Source: an uncultured Bacteroidota bacterium
GTDB lineage: Bacteria; Bacteroidota; Bacteroidia; Bacteroidales; P3
Direction: 5' to 3'
DNA length: 64,000 nt
Assembly (NCBI GenBank): GCA_902800395.1
Contig: CADCEC010000003.1
Span: 162,932 to 226,931, forward strand
Part shown: piece by piece, positions 7,165-17,180 of the stretch
Layout: every line of letters starts with the position of its first letter
Numbering within the stretch: the stretch's first letter is position 1
The notes under the pieces: model-generated
What the model was told of the DNA's origin: nothing
The model's database searches: none
The model's input: only the letters and a program-made list of their open reading frames with translations
Program-made: the position numbers and the translations under genes

Positions 7165-8784
7165 ATGAAACGAATCCTCATGGTGCTCGCCGCCACCGTC
7201 GTCTGCGGCGCTTGCCTTTTCACCTCGTGCAAGAAGGACGAGGAGAACACCCCCGGCGAGGGCATCGCCATGATTGTCAAGAACGGGCAGATCGACTATT
7301 GGCGTCAGATTGAGACCGCTTTCCGCAGCGCCTGCTCGGAGAAGGGCCTTGAGGCCTACTATTACGCCACTACGGCCGAGAATGCCTATCAGGAGCAGGT
7401 GGCCGCCGTGGAGGAACTCAGGAACAGCGGTAAGAATCTGAAGGGCATCATCTTCGCCCCCAGCTTCGGTGTGGGCGGCGAGAGTGCCGAGGCCGCGGTG
7501 GCTGCTCTGGCCGCCGAGCGCGGCATCCCGGTGGTTATCCTCGACTCGCCCGTCGGCGACGCCAGCCCGCTGGCCGCGTGTCCCTACTTCGGCACCGACA
7601 ACGCCGCCGCCGGACGCGCCATGGCTGCCCATGTCGCCGCCGACCGCATCGCCGCTTTCGCCATGGCCAACAGTCCGGGCGTCGAGCGCGCCCAGGCCTT
7701 CAAGGCCCTCAAGCCCAACACCGACATCTTCACCGTGGGCGACGTGGCCGTCAGCGAGGTGCAGGCCGTGATGAATGAATACAACGACTTTGTCTTCTTC
7801 AACGGCAACGACTGCATCGGCGTCCTCGCCATGCTCAAGGCCGCAGGCAAGAACGTCTACACCTTCGACGTCTACAGCGAGTTCCTCGACGAACTCATCG
7901 CGGGCAACACATTCCTCAAGGGTGTCATGGCGCAGAACACCTTCGCCATGACCCGCAAGGCCGTGGATGCCGTCGTCGCCCGTGCCACCAGCGGCGAGAT
8001 GGTCCCCACTTTCTACATCACCTCTGCCAACCTCGACGACCCCAACGTGCAGCCCTTCCTCGAGTTCTACGGCCGCACGAACAGCTCGACCGGCGAGGTA
8101 CGCCTCACCCAGCAGTATATGGTTGCCGTCCGCGCCACGGGCGACACGGTGACGACCGTCACCCAGGACTTCGTCTGGGAGAACGGCCTGCTGCGCCGCA
8201 GCTACATCCACAATTTCGTCGCCTACACGGGCTCCACCATCAATGACGAAACCATCTATGATTATGACAACGACGGCAACTGCATCGCGGAGCACTACAC
8301 CGCTCCCAGCCTGAGCTACGTCAACTACTACACCTACGAGGGTGGCCGCATGACCAGCGCCGTCGAGGTGAGGGGCTCCGACACTACCGAAAGGGTCACC
8401 ATCACTGGCTACACGGCCGACGGCCACATCCAGTCGCTCACCGTCGAGAGCCTCGCCTCGGGCCGGGTCACCGACTACCAGCTCACCTGGCAGAACGGCG
8501 ACATGACCGGCTACAGGAAGCACCCCGTCACTCCCGCCGGCGAGGACGAAAGCTACACCATAGAGTATGACAACTATCCCAACATCAGGACCGGCATGCC
8601 GCTGGCCGGTTCCGTCTTCGACCCGGAGATGATAGCCTCCAAAGCCTCGGTGCACAATTGGATAGTCCTCAACATGGAGTACACCTACGGCAACGGCCGC
8701 CTGATCAGGGCCACAAGCTCCACCTCCGCCTTGAGCACCGTCACCTATTACACCTACAGCGACGGCACTACCGGGAGGGAGTGA
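7165..8784 (+). CDS. Lipoprotein fusion: periplasmic sugar-binding-like domain plus YD-like domain
   Basis: The product has 539 residues. The leader MKRILMVLAATVVCG and lipobox LFTSC are almost the same as in the three preceding lipoproteins. Residues 33-300 resemble RbsB/LacI-type periplasmic binding proteins: GIAMIVKNGQIDYWRQIETAF, a DSPVGDASPLAACPYFGTDN segment with the usual GTDN turn, and VVARATSGEMVPTFYITSANLDD near the end. Residues 308-539 repeat the YD-like domain of the 6292 protein. The start at 7165 is chosen by the shared leader, not the earlier in-frame ATG at 7120. No ABC permease is nearby, so a sensing or surface-binding role is more likely than transport. The gene ends directly against a truncated efflux gene. 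Confidence 0.75.
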   Translation: MKRILMVLAATVVCGACLFTSCKKDEENTPGEGIAMIVKNGQIDYWRQIETAFRSACSEKGLEAYYYATTAENAYQEQVAAVEELRNSGKNLKGIIFAPSFGVGGESAEAAVAALAAERGIPVVILDSPVGDASPLAACPYFGTDNAAAGRAMAAHVAADRIAAFAMANSPGVERAQAFKALKPNTDIFTVGDVAVSEVQAVMNEYNDFVFFNGNDCIGVLAMLKAAGKNVYTFDVYSEFLDELIAGNTFLKGVMAQNTFAMTRKAVDAVVARATSGEMVPTFYITSANLDDPNVQPFLEFYGRTNSSTGEVRLTQQYMVAVRATGDTVTTVTQDFVWENGLLRRSYIHNFVAYTGSTINDETIYDYDNDGNCIAEHYTAPSLSYVNYYTYEGGRMTSAVEVRGSDTTERVTITGYTADGHIQSLTVESLASGRVTDYQLTWQNGDMTGYRKHPVTPAGEDESYTIEYDNYPNIRTGMPLAGSVFDPEMIASKASVHNWIVLNMEYTYGNGRLIRATSSTSALSTVTYYTYSDGTTGRE

Positions 8785-8793
8785 AAGTTTGGT

Positions 8794-9587
8794 CTCCTTC
8801 TTTTCTGCGGTTGTGGCCAGAAGAAAGCCGACAGAGGCTGGAGCGACAGCATCGCCGTCGAGGCCCTTGTTGTCTCGGCGGGTGACAACGCGGGTCAGCG
8901 AGACTATGTCGGTGTGATTGGTTCGGAGGTGGAGGTGGACATGAGCTTTATTCTCGGAGGTACGCTGACGAAGGTAGCTGTGAGCAACGGCGAGAAGGTG
9001 CGCAAGGGACAGGTGCTGGCCGAAGTGGACGGCACGACGGTGAGCAGTCTTCACAACAGGCTCTGGCGACGTTGCGGCAGGCGGAGGATGCCTACAACCG
9101 CCTGAAGAAGGTCCATTCGGAAGGGGGCATCAGCGATGTCCGCTGGATAGAGATGGAGACGGACTTGGAGAAAGCCCGTCAGGCGGAGGTAGCAGCCCGC
9201 AAGCGTGTGGAGGATTGTGTCATCAGGGCTCCTTTCGACGGCGTGGTCTCGTGCAGGAACCACCATGTGGGGGAGGAGATGAGGCCTATGGAGCCTTTTG
9301 CCCGTGTGCTGGACTTGCGACGTCTGCGTGTGGGTTTCTCTGTCCAACTGGCCTGTCTGTCGACAAAACATTTCAGTGCCGTCATCAAGGAGGAGACGGG
9401 ACATACCGCTGCCCATTGGATTCACAACCAGGTGGTGGCTGAAGCCAAGATGCTGTTGCACATGCGTCACGACCTCACCGTGCAAGCCATCTCCGACATG
9501 CTGGGTTTCGATGAGCAAGCCTCCTTCAGCCGCTATTTCCACCGCGAAACGGGACTTTATCCCACCGAGTTCCGCACAAACAACTGA
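8794..9587 (+). pseudogene. Chimeric remnant: RND membrane-fusion protein joined to an AraC HTH domain
   Basis: From 8794 the frame begins inside a lipoprotein leader (LLLFCGCGQKK), with no start codon, and continues as an RND efflux adaptor: GTLTKVAVSNGEKVRKGQVLAEVDG. Near 9051-9054 an extra CA shifts the frame; removing it restores the expected hairpin region (TLRQAEDAYNRLKKVH, WIEMETDLEKARQAE, IRAPFDGVVS). At about 9345, just after VGFSV, the sequence changes to the end of an AraC regulator (LSTKHFSAVIKEETGHTAAHW, FSRYFHRETGLYPTEFR) and stops at 9587. It is broken at the 5' end, in the middle and at a fusion point. A short AraC-containing peptide could still be made from 9072. Confidence 0.8.
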
Positions 9588-9626
9588 CAGCTGAAAAGAC
9601 CAATCACAGGCAACAACCATAACGCA

Positions 9627-9657
9627 GGGGCCCGCGGCGCTTCGCGCCGCGGGCCCC
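9627..9657. terminator. GC-rich hairpin between convergent genes
   Basis: A perfect 14 bp stem (ggggcccgcggcgc) with a TTC loop lies between the plus-strand chimera and the minus-strand aminotransferase. Neither side has a strong T-run, so it may end transcription from both sides only weakly. Confidence 0.6.
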
Positions 9658-9685
9658 CATTATCTTTGTTCTTAACTCTTAGTTC

Positions 9686-11002
9686 TTACTTCACAGGATG
9701 GTCCTTGTGGAAGGCCTCGAGACGAGCCTTGAGGTCGGGGAACTGGTCGCGCTGCACCAGGGCCACACAGGCGCGGATGCCCTGCTTGTGGCTGCCCGTG
9801 ATGTCAAGGGCAATGGCGCTGATGCCGTAGCGGATGAGCTCGTTGAGCAGGGCGACACCCTCGTAGCCGGGATAGCAGAAGGTGAAGTAGAAGCCGTCGC
9901 CGATGTCCTCGCCCATATCCTTGTCGTAGACGATATAGAAGCCGTTGTCGGTGAAGAGTTTCTTCATGATGCCGGCCTTCTCGCCGTACTCGCGGATATC
10001 CTTCACGAAATTGAAGGTACCGTCGTTGGCGCCCTTGAGCATGGCGGCCATAGCGTACTGCACGCTGTGGGCGGTGCCGCTGGAGAGGCAGTAGAGGGTA
10101 CCGAAGATGAGGGCGCGGCCGAGCTGCGTCTGGCTGTAGTAGCGGGCCAGGTCGGGGCACTCCATGTTGAACAGCTTGGGCGAGCAGACCATCATGGCGA
10201 TACGCTCACCGGCATAACTGAAGCTCTTCGAGCCGGAAATCATGATGACGTAGAGGTCGGTGTACTTGGCCACGGTGGGCTGGAAGGGAGCCTTGCCGGG
10301 GACGCTGTAGTCCTTGCGGAAGTCCATGAGGAAGTAGGCCGAGTCTTCCATCACGACGACGCCGTACTTGTTGGCCATCTCGCCGATGATCTGCAGCTCG
10401 TGGTCGGTGAAGCAGAACCAAGCGGGGTTGTTGGGGCTGCTGAAAATCATGCAGGCAACGTCGCCGTCCTTCAGCTCCTCTTCGAGCTTGTCGCGCAGCT
10501 TGTCGCCACGGTATTCATAGACGTCGAAAGCCTTCATCGGGATGCCCAGCACGCGGCACTGCTGCTTCTGCACGGGGAAGCCGGGGTCGATGAAGAGCAC
10601 CTTGGTCTTCTTGGCATCGTAGCGCGTCAGCGTCAGGAAGCTGGCAAAGCCTGCCTGCATCGAGCCCACGGTGGGCACGCAGCAGTCGGGCGTGACGTCG
10701 ATGTCGAGGAAGTTCTTCACAAAGCGAGCAGCCTCTTTCTTGAAGTCGGCGGTGCCATAAATCTCGGGGTAGATACTGGCGACGCCACTCTTGAGGGCCT
10801 CAATCTGGGCCTGGACACCCACCTGCGGGGCGGGCAGGCCTGGGATGCCCATCTCCATCTTCACGAAGCGCACGCCGGTCTCCTTCTCCACATCCTGTAT
10901 CATCTTGCGCATCTCGCGGATGCTGGCCTTGCCGGGGTTCTGGATCTTGTTGGCCGCGGCAATGCGGTCTATGGTTTCTTTTTGTATGGGTATTTGTGTC
11001 AT
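9686..11002 (-). CDS. Class I/II PLP-dependent aminotransferase
   Basis: The product has 438 residues and fits the fold-type I aminotransferases. SSPNNPAWFCFT is the substrate/PLP loop, MEDSAYFLMD carries the Asp that holds the pyridine nitrogen, and SGSKSFSYAGERI carries the Schiff-base Lys. The N-terminal extension (about 60 residues before GIPGLPAP) and the overall length match the Bacteroidales group annotated only as aminotransferase; the substrate cannot be told. It shares its direction with the DUF4835 gene 12 bp upstream and is probably transcribed with it. Confidence 0.85.
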   Translation of the reverse strand: MTQIPIQKETIDRIAAANKIQNPGKASIREMRKMIQDVEKETGVRFVKMEMGIPGLPAPQVGVQAQIEALKSGVASIYPEIYGTADFKKEAARFVKNFLDIDVTPDCCVPTVGSMQAGFASFLTLTRYDAKKTKVLFIDPGFPVQKQQCRVLGIPMKAFDVYEYRGDKLRDKLEEELKDGDVACMIFSSPNNPAWFCFTDHELQIIGEMANKYGVVVMEDSAYFLMDFRKDYSVPGKAPFQPTVAKYTDLYVIMISGSKSFSYAGERIAMMVCSPKLFNMECPDLARYYSQTQLGRALIFGTLYCLSSGTAHSVQYAMAAMLKGANDGTFNFVKDIREYGEKAGIMKKLFTDNGFYIVYDKDMGEDIGDGFYFTFCYPGYEGVALLNELIRYGISAIALDITGSHKQGIRACVALVQRDQFPDLKARLEAFHKDHPVK

Positions 11003-11014
11003 GATATTTATGTT

Positions 11015-11932
11015 TTATTTTGTATTAAATCCTTTCAGTTTCACGATATTGATAGGACTGATGTCCTTGATGAGATTGTAGACCTCTTTCTGCTCTTCGG
11101 CGGGGGCCGGGGTGAAGATGGAAACAATCTCCTGAATCTTCACGTCCACAAACTGCTGCAATGCCAGGGCATTGGAATTGGCTTTGTGGACACGCTGGAG
11201 GTCGCGTAGCGACTGAATGATGGCCTGACGGGCTTTGGGCTGGTCCTTGGTCATCATGTCGAGTCCGAGGCGGTGGTAGTTATAGTAGGCATCGTGGAGG
11301 CCAGCGTTGGCACTGTTAAGGTGATTCTCCATAAACCAGTAGCGGTTGCGACCGCCCTTGGAGTCCCAACCGGCATATTTTGAAGCATCGACGGCCTGCA
11401 CCACCTGCGAGGCAAGCTCATAGAAAACCTGTCCTCCGTTGAGCCCAAAACTGTCGAAATATATGCCGAGCATAACGTAGCAATAGTAAGCAACCGTGGA
11501 TGAGAGAATAGAGGTAAAGTTATTAAGGTCGAATTCAACGGGGTAATTTTCGTTGAAAGAAAACTGGAAGTTAGGCTGTTCCATGTAGTTAAAGAGGCCA
11601 GAAGTGTAGGTGGAGTTGTAGACTGGGCGCTTGAGCTGAATATTGATTTGGCCGACAAAGTCGGTGGCAGAGGTGCGCTGGGAGAGAATGAGGGAGAAAG
11701 AGCATTCGATTTTCTCCTGCTGTTCAAATTCAATGTTAGTCCACTTGCGACCATTGATAAAATCCTCGAGAGCCTGCTTCATATTGTCGAAGACCTTCTT
11801 GTCGGTCGTTTCATAAGGCTGCGTCGTAGTCATCAATTTTTGGTAATTAATGGAGACGGAACAACGGAATTCCTGCCCCCGTGCGACACAGAAGCAGAAC
11901 ATTATCAACACTATAGACAATATTCGACGCAT
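11015..11932 (-). CDS. DUF4835 family secreted protein
   Basis: The product has 305 residues, starting MRRILSIVLIMFCFCVARGQ (signal peptide) and followed by the family pattern: EFRCSVSINYQKL, EDFINGRKWTN, FNYMEQPNFQF, AYYCYVMLGIYFDSF and a helical end. DUF4835 is conserved across Bacteroidota and often lies next to DNA-metabolism genes. Its function is unknown; the signal peptide points to the periplasm or outer membrane. The start at 11932 is chosen for the signal peptide and for the promoter element 12 bp upstream. Confidence 0.85.
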   Translation of the reverse strand: MRRILSIVLIMFCFCVARGQEFRCSVSINYQKLMTTTQPYETTDKKVFDNMKQALEDFINGRKWTNIEFEQQEKIECSFSLILSQRTSATDFVGQINIQLKRPVYNSTYTSGLFNYMEQPNFQFSFNENYPVEFDLNNFTSILSSTVAYYCYVMLGIYFDSFGLNGGQVFYELASQVVQAVDASKYAGWDSKGGRNRYWFMENHLNSANAGLHDAYYNYHRLGLDMMTKDQPKARQAIIQSLRDLQRVHKANSNALALQQFVDVKIQEIVSIFTPAPAEEQKEVYNLIKDISPINIVKLKGFNTK

Positions 11933-11943
11933 AGTAAGTTCTG

Positions 11944-11951
11944 CAAATATA
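11944..11951 (-). promoter_or_regulatory. -7 promoter element of the DUF4835/aminotransferase pair
   Basis: Minus-strand TATATTTG lies 12 bp before the start codon at 11932. Confidence 0.6.
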
Positions 11952-12019
11952 CGAAATAAAATTGAATTCACGAAATAATTCATTGTTTATTTTATGTTGA
12001 AAACATTATATAATATTAA

Positions 12020-14023
<2,004 letters not shown>

Positions 14024-14034
14024 TTTTGAATAAT

Positions 14035-14078
14035 GACCTTAAAGTCCCTAAGGACCTTAAGGACCTTAAAGACCCTAT
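14035..14078 (+). repeat. Short tandem repeat, aaggacctta words
   Basis: Four degenerate 11-bp copies (gaccttaaagt, taaggacctta and variants) fill the gap between gyrB and pepE. Confidence 0.7.
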
Positions 14079-14081
14079 AAG

Positions 14082-14831
14082 ATGGATAAACGAAACCTCC
14101 TCCTTATCAGCAACAGCACCATGCGCGGCGAGGCTTACCTCGGCTGGTGCAAGGACATGATTGCCGACTTCTGCCGTCGGCACAACGTAAAAAAGGTGCT
14201 CTTCGTGCCGTATGCCGGCGTATCGTTGGCTCCTAACGGTCTCACCAAGAGCTACGATGCCTATGAGTCCAAGGTGGCTGCCGTGTACAAAGAGTTCGGC
14301 GTGAAGCTCACTAGTGTGCACCACAAGGCGCTGCCTGTCAACGCCGTGTACGACACCGACTGCGTGGCCGTGGGCGGCGGCAACACCTTCCACCTCGTCC
14401 GCGAACTGCAGCGCACGGGCCTGATGCAGGCCATCCGCCAGCGCGCCTTCGACGGCATGCCCTACATGGGCTGGAGCGCCGGCAGCAACGTGGCTGGTCC
14501 CACGCTCTGCACCACCAACGACATGCCCATCGTCATGCCCGCCTCGTTCGACTGCATGGGTCTGGTGCCGTTCCAGATCAACCCGCACTACACCGACTTC
14601 TTTGACCCGAAGCACGGCGGCGAGACCCGCGACGACCGCCTGAAAGAGTACATCATGGTAAACCCCAAGGCCACCGTCGCCGCCATCCGCGAAGCCACGG
14701 CCCTGCTGCTTGAGGACGGCAAGCTCAAGCTCATCGGCAAGCCCAATAAGATGAAGGTCTTCAAGACCAAGATGGAGAACACCAAGGAGTATGACCTCCG
14801 CAGCAACATCGACTTCCTGCTGAAAGTGTAA
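14082..14831 (+). CDS. pepE: Dipeptidase E (peptidase family S51)
   Basis: The product has 249 residues. It aligns along its length with the E. coli enzyme: LLLISNSTMRGEAYL at the start, VGGGNTFHLV, the catalytic serine in GWSAGSN, TTNDMPIV, and FQINPHYTDFF with GETRDDR. The enzyme cleaves Asp-Xaa dipeptides and is cytosolic. It follows gyrB by 58 bp of repeat words with no promoter of its own visible, and a strong terminator follows. Confidence 0.93.
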   Translation: MDKRNLLLISNSTMRGEAYLGWCKDMIADFCRRHNVKKVLFVPYAGVSLAPNGLTKSYDAYESKVAAVYKEFGVKLTSVHHKALPVNAVYDTDCVAVGGGNTFHLVRELQRTGLMQAIRQRAFDGMPYMGWSAGSNVAGPTLCTTNDMPIVMPASFDCMGLVPFQINPHYTDFFDPKHGGETRDDRLKEYIMVNPKATVAAIREATALLLEDGKLKLIGKPNKMKVFKTKMENTKEYDLRSNIDFLLKV

Positions 14832-14854
14832 GGCTTCGGCCGACTCAAAAAATC

Positions 14855-14886
14855 AGCGGGCCGCGCAAAGCGCGGCCCGCTAAATT
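14855..14886. terminator. Rho-independent terminator after pepE
   Basis: A 12 bp stem (agcgggccgcgc) with an AAA loop is followed by aaattttt. It lies between convergent genes. Confidence 0.8.
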
Positions 14887-14905
14887 TTTGTTGAACGCAT
14901 GGCAA

Positions 14906-15409
14906 TTAGCGGACACCTAGGAAAATCTCGTTCAGGGCTTTTTCGATGGCAAGACGGGTGGCCACGGCCTCATCGCCGCCCTTCTCCTCTGCTTTGCAAA
15001 CCACAATAAGGTCGTTGGTTTTGCCATTGAGGATCTGCATCGTCACAGTAATGGCACGCTCACTCCAAAAACCTTCCCTGTTGTTGCCGTCGCCATAATT
15101 GATAATCATGGTCTGGTCTGCATTTTCAGCTTTGACTTCCGGCACACGGACATAGCCACGACCCATGAGGTAACCGGCGATAAGGTCGGCAGGATTGACG
15201 CTATTGCTGGTAGTGGAACCATAAGTGCCGTTCTTGTTACCCCATGTGTCACCCTTGATGGAGGTGCGCTCGGCAGTGGGAGTCACATAGAAGTAGCGGT
15301 AACCCTCCAGGGAGCCGTTACGCGAGATGGAGGTCGGAGCCACAGAGAGGCAACTGGCAAAAAGCATCACACCAGCACAAAGAAATAAAAATGAATAGAT
15401 TTTCTTCAT
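14906..15409 (-). CDS. Conserved hypothetical lipoprotein
   Basis: The product has 167 residues with a leader MKKIYSFLFLCAGVM and lipobox LFASC (Cys20). The rest is a mixed alpha/beta domain: YRYFYVTPTAERTS, LIAGYLMGRGYVRVPEV, MIINYGDGNN, ITVTMQILN. It resembles the small Bacteroidales lipoproteins that share a fold with LPP20/DUF4136-like proteins, but no firm family can be named. It has its own promoter and faces pepE. Confidence 0.75.
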   Translation of the reverse strand: MKKIYSFLFLCAGVMLFASCLSVAPTSISRNGSLEGYRYFYVTPTAERTSIKGDTWGNKNGTYGSTTSNSVNPADLIAGYLMGRGYVRVPEVKAENADQTMIINYGDGNNREGFWSERAITVTMQILNGKTNDLIVVCKAEEKGGDEAVATRLAIEKALNEIFLGVR

Positions 15410-15441
15410 AATAATACTGTTTTTAATTTATTATCAAAGTG

Positions 15442-15449
15442 CAAAAGTA
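15442..15449 (-). promoter_or_regulatory. -7 promoter element of the hypothetical lipoprotein
   Basis: Minus-strand TACTTTTG lies 33 bp before the start at 15409. Confidence 0.6.
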
Positions 15450-15501
15450 CACACTTTTTCCTAATTGACCAAATTTATTTTGCCAAATCAACGAAAAAAC
15501 G

Positions 15502-15509
15502 TATTTTTG
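15502..15509 (+). promoter_or_regulatory. -7 promoter element of nfo
   Basis: TATTTTTG lies 22 bp before the start at 15532, divergent from the element at 15442. Confidence 0.65.
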
Positions 15510-15531
15510 CAGTCGAAAAAAAGAAACAACT

Positions 15532-16371
15532 ATGACAAAATACATCGGCGCACATGTGAGCGCAAGCGGCGGCGTTGGGAACGCCATACTGAATGCCGAG
15601 GCCATCGGGGCCAACGCGTTTGCTTTGTTTACACGCAACCAAAGAAGCTGGGTAAGCAAACCGCTGCCGCAGCTGGAGATAGACGGCTTCAAGGCGTTGC
15701 TTGTTGACCGTGGCTTCAAGCCCGAGATGGTGCTGCCACACGACAGTTACCTCATCAATCTCGGCTCACCCGACGAGGACACCCTACAAAAAAGCCGCGC
15801 AGCATTCCTCGACGAGATGCAGAGGGCTCAGCAGCTGGGGCTCACGATGCTTAACTTCCACCCCGGCAGCCACCTCAACAAGATCAGCGAGGAAGAATGC
15901 CTCGACCAGATAGCCCGCGAGGTGAACCTGGCGCTGAGCAAGACCGAGGGAGTGACGGCCGTGATAGAGAATACCGCCGGACAGGGCACCAACCTCGGCT
16001 GGAAGTTCGAGCACATCGCCCGCATCATCGAGGGCATCGACGACAAGAGCCGCGTGGGTGTCTGCATCGACACCTGCCACACCCTCGCCGCCGGCTACGA
16101 CCTCTCGACAGAGATGGGCTATATGTTCTGCTTCGAGGAGTTCGACCGCCTGATAGGACAGCAGTACCTCCGTGCCATCCACCTCAACGACAGCAAGAAG
16201 AATGCAGGAAGTCATGTCGACCGCCACGAAGTGCTGGGCGAAGGATTCTTGGGAAAAGCTTTCTTCTCGCGCTTCATGCACGACGCCCGCTTCGACAACA
16301 TGCCCATCATCCTCGAGACCCCCGACCCGATGCGCTGGGCCGAAGAAATCAAATGGCTGCGGAGCCTGTAA
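15532..16371 (+). CDS. nfo: Endonuclease IV (deoxyribonuclease IV)
   Basis: The product has 279 residues and is a TIM-barrel AP endonuclease. Visible marks are [64 protein letters not shown] and the final ETPD. The His, Asp and Glu residues in these motifs hold three zinc ions. It cuts DNA 5' of abasic sites in base excision repair. It has its own promoter and is followed by the DUF2461 gene after a repeat. Confidence 0.95.
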   Translation: MTKYIGAHVSASGGVGNAILNAEAIGANAFALFTRNQRSWVSKPLPQLEIDGFKALLVDRGFKPEMVLPHDSYLINLGSPDEDTLQKSRAAFLDEMQRAQQLGLTMLNFHPGSHLNKISEEECLDQIAREVNLALSKTEGVTAVIENTAGQGTNLGWKFEHIARIIEGIDDKSRVGVCIDTCHTLAAGYDLSTEMGYMFCFEEFDRLIGQQYLRAIHLNDSKKNAGSHVDRHEVLGEGFLGKAFFSRFMHDARFDNMPIILETPDPMRWAEEIKWLRSL

Positions 16372-16377
16372 AAAGAT

Positions 16378-16457
16378 ATTACTAATTTTACCCCCGACCA
16401 TTTTACTAATTTCCTTGCCACCCTTTTTACTAATTTCGTCACCACCCTTTTTAGTAA
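16378..16457 (+). repeat. Short tandem repeat, ttactaattt words
   Basis: Three degenerate copies of about 24 bp carry ttactaattt followed by ccacccttt; a fourth partial copy (tagtaatc) closes the array. It fills the gap between nfo and the DUF2461 gene. Confidence 0.7.
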
Positions 16458-16463
16458 TCGGAT

Positions 16464-17180
16464 TTGAACACTTATATGAGAACAACCTTACACCCTGACA
16501 CACTGCCGTTTCTGCAGGAACTGACGGTGAACAACAATCGGCCGTGGTTCAATGACCACAAGGACCGCTGGCTGGCCATCAAGGCCGACTTTGAAGTCTT
16601 TACACAGGCGCTCATCGACGAGATGGTGAAGTACGACGACACGCTGGTGGGCCTGACGGCCAAGAACTCGGTGTACCGCATCTACCGCGACACACGCTTC
16701 TCGGCCGACAAGACGCCCTACAAAACCCACATTGCCTGCTTCCTCAGCAGTTGGGGGCCTAAGAACAGCGGCGTGCCGGGCTACTACTTTCAGCTGGGCA
16801 CCGAGGAGGCCTACGGCCTGAAGGGCACCTGCAACCTCGGCGGCGGTATCTTCATGCCCTCGCCCGAGACCTTGAACGCCATCCGCCAGGAGATATTCTA
16901 CTGCACCGACGACTTCCTCGCCATCATGAACGAGAAGAATTACAAACGCTACTTCGGCAGCGAGTTTTTCACCATAAAGAAGCTGCAGCGCGTCCCCAAG
17001 GGCTACCCTGCCGACTGGGAGCATGCGGACCTGCTGAAATACAAAGACTACTGCACCAGCTATACAATGCCAGAAAAGCTCCTCGGAACCGAGAAGCTTT
17101 TCGATGAGGTATTGAAAGTGTGGCGTGCCAGCGTGCCGCTGAACCGTTTCATTCAGCGGGCGATGGAAGACCTCAGGTGA
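16464..17180 (+). CDS. DUF2461 (TIGR02453) family protein
   Basis: The product has 238 residues. Family marks are FLQELTVNNNRPWFNDHKDRW, VYRIYRDTRFSADKTPYKTH, GYYFQLG and GTCNLGGGIFMPSPETL. The family is widespread and its function is not known; no signal peptide is present. A second methionine at 16476 is an equally possible start. The 3' end overlaps the convergent transporter gene by 8 bp. Confidence 0.88.
   Translation: MNTYMRTTLHPDTLPFLQELTVNNNRPWFNDHKDRWLAIKADFEVFTQALIDEMVKYDDTLVGLTAKNSVYRIYRDTRFSADKTPYKTHIACFLSSWGPKNSGVPGYYFQLGTEEAYGLKGTCNLGGGIFMPSPETLNAIRQEIFYCTDDFLAIMNEKNYKRYFGSEFFTIKKLQRVPKGYPADWEHADLLKYKDYCTSYTMPEKLLGTEKLFDEVLKVWRASVPLNRFIQRAMEDLR

Noticed and set aside
7123-9054. 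Minus-strand frame of about 643 codons opposite the lipoprotein genes
   Set aside because: Gly/Val/Asp-rich antisense frame crossing two genes and a remnant; no motif.
661-9587. Transposon or integron boundaries
   Set aside because: No transposase, integrase, terminal inverted repeats or target-site duplication could be seen; the AraC direct copies fit homologous recombination better.
9698-11209. Plus-strand frame opposite the aminotransferase
   Set aside because: Antisense shadow crossing two minus-strand genes; the aminotransferase motifs are clear.
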